Shown piece after piece: positions 49,427-53,720 of a stretch of DNA of 53,720 bases (positions are counted from its first letter, which is position 1; each line of letters opens with the position of its first letter). The notes under the pieces are model-generated. The model had not been told where the DNA came from, searched no databases, and saw only the letters and a program-made list of their open reading frames with translations. Position numbers and translations under genes: made by a program. The DNA lies in NCBI GenBank assembly GCA_910584995.1, contig CAJUDW010000017.1, positions 1-53,720 on the forward strand, written 5' to 3'. This DNA is from an uncultured Oscillibacter sp. (GTDB lineage Bacteria; Bacillota; Clostridia; Oscillospirales; Oscillospiraceae).

Positions 49427-49496
49427 GGGGTATTTCCACCTGAAGAGCGTCACAAAGAAAACGCCAAATCTTTTGGACAGAAAGAACAGTAAAGCT

Positions 49497-50252
49497 ATGG
49501 AACTTCACAAAAACTCCAGCGCCCGCTGGGCGCTTCCCGATAACATCCGGGGCCTGACCCTGATCAGCATGATCGCCTACCATGCCTGCTGGGATCTGGT
49601 GTATATCTTTGGGAAAGACTGGGATTGGTACCGCTCCGCCGGGGCCTATCTCTGGCAGCAGAGCATCTGCTGGACATTCCTTTTGCTCTCCGGCTTCTGC
49701 TGGTCCCTGGGCCGGAGGCCGCTCCGGCGGGGGCTGGAGGTGTCGGCCGGAGGCGCCCTGGTGACGGCGGCCACGCTGCTGTTCATGCCGGAAAACCGCG
49801 TGGTCTTCGGTGTACTGACGCTGTTGGGGGCCTCCATGCTCCTGCTGATCCCTTTGGACGGCTTCCTGCGGAAAATCCCGCCCCAGGCGGGGCTTGCCGG
49901 GGCCTTCGGGCTGTTTTTCCTGCTGCGGAATGTGAACGGCGGCTTCCTGGGCTTTGAGGCGTGGCGGCCTGCCGCCCTGCCGGAGGGCCTTTACAGCGGC
50001 CTTGTCTCTGCTTTTTTCGGCTTCCCTCCTGCGGATTTCTTTTCCACGGACTATTTCTCTCTTCTTCCTTGGTTTTTCCTGTTCCTTGCAGGTTATTTCC
50101 TCCATAAACTTTTTCCTTCCCCCTTGCCTGCCGGAGGACGGCCCTGGCCGCTGCTGCATACGCTTGGCCTGTACTCCCTCCCGATCTACCTCCTTCACCA
50201 GCCGGTGGTATATGGTGTGTTGTTCCTGTTGGATTGGGCTGGCCTCCTCTGA
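49497..50252 (+). CDS. DUF1624 / heparan-alpha-glucosaminide N-acetyltransferase-like membrane protein
   Basis: 251 aa with about seven membrane segments. Conserved stretches of the family are visible: NIRGLTLISMIAYHACWDLVY near the N-terminus and LGLYSLPIYLLHQPVVYG at the C-terminus, with His in the first membrane region. The family is related to acyltransferases that move acyl groups across membranes. The function here is unknown. The start is taken as ATG 49497, which begins the family-like sequence; its ribosome binding site is weak, so an upstream start is possible. Its promoter is not clear. Confidence 0.8.
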   Translation: MELHKNSSARWALPDNIRGLTLISMIAYHACWDLVYIFGKDWDWYRSAGAYLWQQSICWTFLLLSGFCWSLGRRPLRRGLEVSAGGALVTAATLLFMPENRVVFGVLTLLGASMLLLIPLDGFLRKIPPQAGLAGAFGLFFLLRNVNGGFLGFEAWRPAALPEGLYSGLVSAFFGFPPADFFSTDYFSLLPWFFLFLAGYFLHKLFPSPLPAGGRPWPLLHTLGLYSLPIYLLHQPVVYGVLFLLDWAGLL

Positions 50253-50315
50253 CAAAACCCCTGGCAATTTCCCATATTCTCAGCAAATTCGACAACTATT
50301 TGTTATTTTACAATG

Positions 50316-50345
50316 GAATATAACATATCGTATTGGAACATACTA
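50316..50345 (+). promoter_or_regulatory. Sigma-G-like (forespore) promoter of spoVAF
   Basis: GAATA (50316-50320), exactly 18 bases, then CATACTA (50339-50345). This fits the Bacillus sigma-G/F consensus (GHATR, 18, CATWHTA) at every position, and the gene downstream is a spore protein. Sigma-F recognises a similar site. Confidence 0.75.
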
Positions 50346-50440
50346 CCGTCAACGCACCGCAAAAGATTCCAGAGCCTGGATGCTTCTGTGTCCTGCGGGC
50401 GGCCGCGGCCGCTGGCCAACCCTTTGTTTCGAGGTACGGT

Positions 50441-51859
50441 ATGGAAGAGATTTCAAAAAGCTTTAAAGAAAATGTGATCCGCTTTGATCGGGATCTGGGC
50501 GTGAACCGCAGCTGCGATGTGGTCAGCCGGGACTATCTCATCGGCGGGAGGAGGGCGCGGCTCTGGGTCATCGACGGCTACGGCAAGGACGAGACTTTGG
50601 AGCGGATGGGGGCCTTCTGGCTGTCCCTGAAGCCGGAGGACGTGAAGGATTTGACGGAAATGCAGGAATTCCTGGATCGTTTTATCACCTTTTCCGAATC
50701 CAACGTCAGCACGGATCCCGCGGATATCATCACCTCAGTCCTGCTGGGAAAAACGCTCCTGCTGGTGGACGGCCTCTCCGGCGGCGCACTGATCGACGCC
50801 AAGAACTACCCCAGCCGGGGTGTGGAGGAGCCCACCAGCGGCAAGGTCCTCCGGGGCTCCCACGATGGTTTTACAGAGGCGGTGGTGCCCAACATGGCGC
50901 TGCTGCGCCGCCGCATCCGGGATCCCCATCTGACCATGGAGGGTCACAAGGTGGGCACCCGCTCCCACACGGACGCGGTTTTATGCTACCTGGATGACAA
51001 GGTGAACCCGGTGCTTTTGTCGGAGATCCGGAACAAGCTGAATTCCATTACAGCCAAGTCCCTGTCTATGTCCCAGGAGAGCGTGGCGGAGGCCATCCGC
51101 CCCAAGCAGTGGTACAATCCCTTCCCCAAGGTCCGCTACACGGAGCGGCCCGACACCGCTGCCGCCAGCATTATGGAGGGCAGCATTGTGCTGATGGTGG
51201 ACAACTCCCCCTCCGTTATGCTGCTGCCCACCACCTTTTTCGACTTCAGCCAGGAGGCCAATGAGTTCTACTTCCCACCGCTGATCGGGACATATCTGCG
51301 GTTCCTGCGGATCATTGTCTTTTTGATCTCCCTGCTGATTACCCCCGCCTGGTACCTGTTTGTCAGCGAGCCGGGACGGCTGCCGGGAGGGCTGGAGTTC
51401 CTCTCTTCCCCGGAACCGGCGTCGCTGTCCCTGCTGTGGCAGCTTCTGGTGGTGGAGTTCCTGATTGATGTTTTGAAGCTGGCGTCTTTGAACACGCCGG
51501 ACTCCCTGTCCAGTTCCTTCTCCATGCTAGGCGCGCTGATCTTGGGCGATTTCGCCGTACAGGCAGGCTGGCTGGGACCGGAGGTGCTGGTGTATATGGC
51601 CTTTGTATCTGTGGCGGGCTTTGCCCAGCCCAGTTATGAATTGGGGTACACCTTCAAGCTGCTGCGGGTGGCGCTGCTGATCATAACGGCGCTGTTTGAT
51701 ATCTGGGGGTTCGTCCTGGGAGTCGCGGGCATTTTCCTCCTGCTGGCCACCACGAAGCCCATGGTGGGGAAGGGCTATCTCTACCCGCTGGTTCCCTTCA
51801 ACGGCAAGGCTCTCCGGCGACTGCTGATCCGGGAGCCCATCAGCCGGGACAACACCTGA
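50441..51859 (+). CDS. spoVAF: Spore membrane protein SpoVAF (GerA family)
   Basis: 472 aa, GerABKA superfamily with four to five C-terminal membrane segments. Stretches matching SpoVAF are the VPNMALLRRRIRDPHL region, NPFPKVRYTERPDTAA, VDNSPSVMLLPTTFF and the end YPLVPFNGKALRRLLIREP. In Bacillus, SpoVAF forms a complex in the spore inner membrane that helps nutrient germination. The gene is alone: the other spoVA genes are not in the window. ATG 50441 has GAGGT upstream, and a forespore-type promoter lies about 100 bases before it. A terminator follows. Confidence 0.88.
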   Translation: MEEISKSFKENVIRFDRDLGVNRSCDVVSRDYLIGGRRARLWVIDGYGKDETLERMGAFWLSLKPEDVKDLTEMQEFLDRFITFSESNVSTDPADIITSVLLGKTLLLVDGLSGGALIDAKNYPSRGVEEPTSGKVLRGSHDGFTEAVVPNMALLRRRIRDPHLTMEGHKVGTRSHTDAVLCYLDDKVNPVLLSEIRNKLNSITAKSLSMSQESVAEAIRPKQWYNPFPKVRYTERPDTAAASIMEGSIVLMVDNSPSVMLLPTTFFDFSQEANEFYFPPLIGTYLRFLRIIVFLISLLITPAWYLFVSEPGRLPGGLEFLSSPEPASLSLLWQLLVVEFLIDVLKLASLNTPDSLSSSFSMLGALILGDFAVQAGWLGPEVLVYMAFVSVAGFAQPSYELGYTFKLLRVALLIITALFDIWGFVLGVAGIFLLLATTKPMVGKGYLYPLVPFNGKALRRLLIREPISRDNT

Positions 51860-51898
51860 TCCCAGGTTATTCGGATAAAAAAGTTATTCCGGCAGAAA

Positions 51899-51942
51899 TC
51901 AACAGTCCGGAGAGGCCCCTGGGGCCTCTCCGGGCTGTTGGT
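51899..51942 (+). terminator. Terminator after spoVAF
   Basis: AACAG and the perfect arms CCGGAGAGGCCCC / GGGGCCTCTCCGG-type stem pair with a tight loop and close with CTGTT, then GGTTT. Confidence 0.8.
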
Positions 51943-52350
51943 TTCTGGCCGGGCAGCGTATTCCGCCGGAAAACTGCTTGCACCATTTTGAGATATAAGA
52001 TAGAAACAGGGCGGAGGGATGATGGCAGGAATTGCGTTCACATTCTGCCTTGACGGAAAGGGAATGTTTGCTTCTTCGGAAAATAGCAGGACGACAATAT
52101 GATCATAGATAAGCGCCTGAGAATTGAGGTTTACACGCCATCATGGATTAAAAATCCATACACGATGATCACCGGCACACTGCCAACACATATGCCTTTT
52201 TTCAATTCGTCATGGTTTCGCCAATCCACGGCTTTGGGCCATACAGGATTGATCAGGAAAGGCGATCCGATTATTATCCACCCAGTATAAAACAGCACGC
52301 CAGGATAACCGCGGAAACATAGATTTGCGCTTTGCGTGATAGGTGTTTCA
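51943..52350. other. AT-rich region between spoVAF and argS
   Basis: About 400 bases with lower GC than the flanks. A possible 26-codon plus-strand peptide (MAGIAFTFCLDGKGMF start, ATG at about 52021 after GGAGGG) is the only plus-strand candidate, and I have no support for its reality. On the minus strand is the broken gene listed at 52131-52351. Confidence 0.4.
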
Positions 52351-52351
52351 T
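52131..52351 (-). pseudogene. Frameshifted small membrane protein gene
   Basis: From ATG 52351 the minus strand reads MKHLSRKAQIYVSAVILACC and then FILGG before meeting a stop. In the next frame it continues WIIIGSPFLINPVWPKAVDW, then DELKKGICVGSVPVIIVYGF, to a stop at 52131. Adding one G to a GGG run near 52272 would join the two into a protein of about 73 aa with two hydrophobic segments. The product matches no family I know. A sequencing error is an alternative. Confidence 0.55.
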
Positions 52352-52377
52352 GGGGAATCTCTCTTTTTGAGATGGTT

Positions 52378-53720
52378 TTACATCTTCTCCGGGGCCTCCA
52401 CGCCAATGAGGCGGAGGCCGTTTTTCAGCACAATCCGGGCGGTGTCCGCCAGCTTCAGCCGGGCGGACAGCACCGCCTCCTCCTCGCCCTTGATGCGGCA
52501 GGCGTTATAGAACCGGTGGAAGCAGGCCGCCAGTTCCTGGAGATAGCGGTTGAGGTAGCTGGGGTCATAGTCCCGGGCCGCCAGGCGGATGGTGTCCGGC
52601 CAGGCGGCAATCTGCTTGATGAGGGCCCGCTCTGTCTCGCCGGAGAGCAGGGACATGTCTACGTCCTTCTGGGACGGCACCGCCGCTCCCTCCTCCGCCA
52701 GGGTCCGCAGCAGGGAGCAGATGCGGGCGTGGGCATACTCCACATAGTAGATGGGGTTTTCGGCGTCCTCCCGGACGGCAAGGCCCAGGTCAAATTCCAT
52801 CTGGGTGTCCGGCTTGGCGTTGAAGAACCAGCGGGCTGCATCCACGGGGATCTCATCCAGCAGATCGGAGAGGGAGATGGCCTTTCCGGTGCGCTTGCTC
52901 ATCCGCACCACGTCCCCGTCCCGCAGGAGTTTTACCAGCTGCATCAGCACGATATCCAGCCGGCCGGAGCCGTCCAGCCCCAGGGCGTCCAGGGCCCCTT
53001 TCAGGCGGGCCACATGGCCGTGGTGATCCGCGCCCCAGATGTTGATTACCCGGTTAAAACCCCGGGCGGCGAATTTGTTCCGGTGATAGGCGATGTCGGC
53101 GGCAAAGTATGTGTAGAACCCGTTGGCCCGGCGGAGCACGTCGTCCTTCAGATCCAGCTTTTCGATGTCCTTCTCCTTCTTCCCGGCCTTCAGCAGGTTT
53201 TCCCGAAGGATCTCCGCTGTTTTCAGCCAGAGGGCGCCCCCCTTCTCGTAGGTCCAGCCCCTTTCCGCCAGCAGGTTCACAGTTTCCGCCACAGCCCCGC
53301 TCTCGTGGAGGGTGGACTCGTAGAACCAGTTGTCGTATTCGATTTTATACCGCAGGAGATCTGCCTTCATCTTGGGCAGGTTCACGGAGAGGCCGAACCG
53401 GGCCAGGGTGTCCTGCCGTTCCTGCTCTGGGACCTCCAGCAGGCGTTCGCCGTTGGCGTCGTAATAGGCCTTGGCCAGTTCCCGGATATCGTCCCCCTGG
53501 TAGCCGTCCTCCGGGAAGGGCACAGCGTCCTCCCCCCGGATCAGCTGTAAATACCGGGCCTCAATGGAATGGGCGAATTTGTCAATCTGGTGTCCGGCAT
53601 CGTTGACGTAGAACTCCCGGGTTACGTCCGCGCCGCAGGCGGAGAGGACGGAGGCCAGGGTGTCCCCCAGCACGCCGCCCCGGGCGTTGCCCATGTGCAT
53701 GGGGCCGGTGGGGTTGGCGG
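52378..53720 (-). CDS. argS: Arginyl-tRNA synthetase, 5' end cut by the window
   Basis: The last 447 codons are present; the N-terminus lies beyond base 53720. The class I HIGH signature is just inside the edge as ANPTGPMHMGNARGGVLGD. Other features are the YVNDAGHQIDKFAHSI stretch and the KMSKS equivalent VVRMSKRTGKAISL. A C-terminal DALR anticodon-binding domain closes the protein (SYLNRYLQELAACFHRFYNA). The enzyme charges tRNA-Arg. The ATG at 53700 is an internal Met of the HMGN motif and not the start. Confidence 0.97.
   Translation of the reverse strand, partial: ANPTGPMHMGNARGGVLGDTLASVLSACGADVTREFYVNDAGHQIDKFAHSIEARYLQLIRGEDAVPFPEDGYQGDDIRELAKAYYDANGERLLEVPEQERQDTLARFGLSVNLPKMKADLLRYKIEYDNWFYESTLHESGAVAETVNLLAERGWTYEKGGALWLKTAEILRENLLKAGKKEKDIEKLDLKDDVLRRANGFYTYFAADIAYHRNKFAARGFNRVINIWGADHHGHVARLKGALDALGLDGSGRLDIVLMQLVKLLRDGDVVRMSKRTGKAISLSDLLDEIPVDAARWFFNAKPDTQMEFDLGLAVREDAENPIYYVEYAHARICSLLRTLAEEGAAVPSQKDVDMSLLSGETERALIKQIAAWPDTIRLAARDYDPSYLNRYLQELAACFHRFYNACRIKGEEEAVLSARLKLADTARIVLKNGLRLIGVEAPEKM

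Larger units (their letters stand above)
48646..49496. other. Long structured non-coding region between ppk1 and the DUF1624 gene
   Basis: About 850 bases without a convincing gene. The left end holds the ppk1 promoter. A plus-strand promoter candidate is TTGAAA (about 49025), a 17-base spacer and TAATAT, with no clear gene after it. From 49255 to 49426 three strong inverted repeats follow one another (see separate entry). Short frames exist on both strands, including a hydrophobic stretch on the minus strand near 49190-49250, but none has an acceptable start site or a recognisable family. It looks like a dispersed intergenic repeat or an unrecognised RNA. Confidence 0.6.

Noticed and set aside
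49377..49496. N-terminal extension of the DUF1624 protein
   Set aside because: The added residues are read from the inverted-repeat tract and have no resemblance to the family.
52021..52101. A 26-codon plus-strand peptide with a good ribosome binding site
   Set aside because: No homologue, no terminator and an AT-rich decayed context; too short to support.

Overview
The window is a 53.7 kb chromosomal stretch of a high-GC, endospore-forming Clostridia bacterium. It looks like the gut Oscillospiraceae group (Flavonifractor, Lawsonibacter or Pseudoflavonifractor type), although genus cannot be settled from the sequence alone. The signs are a SpoVAF-type spore membrane protein with a sigma-G-like promoter, YesMN-type two-component regulation, a PucR regulator, lipoprotein signal peptides, strong GGAGG ribosome binding sites and a yjdF-type leader RNA. 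There are no rRNA, tRNA, CRISPR, insertion-sequence or prophage genes. Only two genes look broken.

Layout. (1) 1-2921: the end of an OmpR-type response regulator, its histidine kinase and a membrane-anchored HtrA protease, in one operon. (2) 3108-13744: a ureide island. A divergent PucR regulator faces a run of eight tightly spaced genes: an NCS2 permease, a biuret-hydrolase-like amidohydrolase, a second NCS2 permease, the three AllH/AllF/AllG (YlbF/FdrA/YlbE) subunits related to oxamic transcarbamylase, and a carbamate kinase. This is a plausible import, cleavage and carbamoyl-phosphate-to-ATP pathway. (3) 14061-16837: a threonine synthase, a small ferredoxin and a transglutaminase-like lipoprotein. 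(4) 17273-32617: a sugar module. A YesN/YesM pair has its own sugar-binding lipoprotein and is followed by a divergent AraR-type repressor. Then come a complete ribose/arabinose-class ABC importer, an FGGY kinase, araA, araD and galM, which together take L-arabinose to D-xylulose 5-phosphate.

(5) 32775-36359: typA/bipA, a chloramphenicol-acetyltransferase homologue and a decayed YdeI-family gene. (6) 36551-41925: a phosphoglycerate dehydrogenase, yjdF under a probable riboswitch, a hydantoinase/dihydropyrimidinase, a half-size DMT transporter and an aminoacyl-histidine dipeptidase. (7) 41978-46146: an unknown membrane protein, then an ApbE, NusG-II-domain and Gx-transporter operon that matches the FmnB-EetA-EetB set of flavin-based extracellular electron transfer, then a SpoVK-like AAA ATPase. 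(8) 46318-53720: a polyphosphate kinase with a proline/alanine-rich tail, an 850-base structured non-coding stretch, a DUF1624 membrane acyltransferase, spoVAF, a frameshifted small membrane gene and the 3' part of argS.

The most interesting parts are the ureide island, the binding-protein-coupled sensor in front of the sugar importer, the flavin-transfer operon and the structured RNA regions. Many long open frames run antisense to these genes. They are products of the high GC content and are not annotated.
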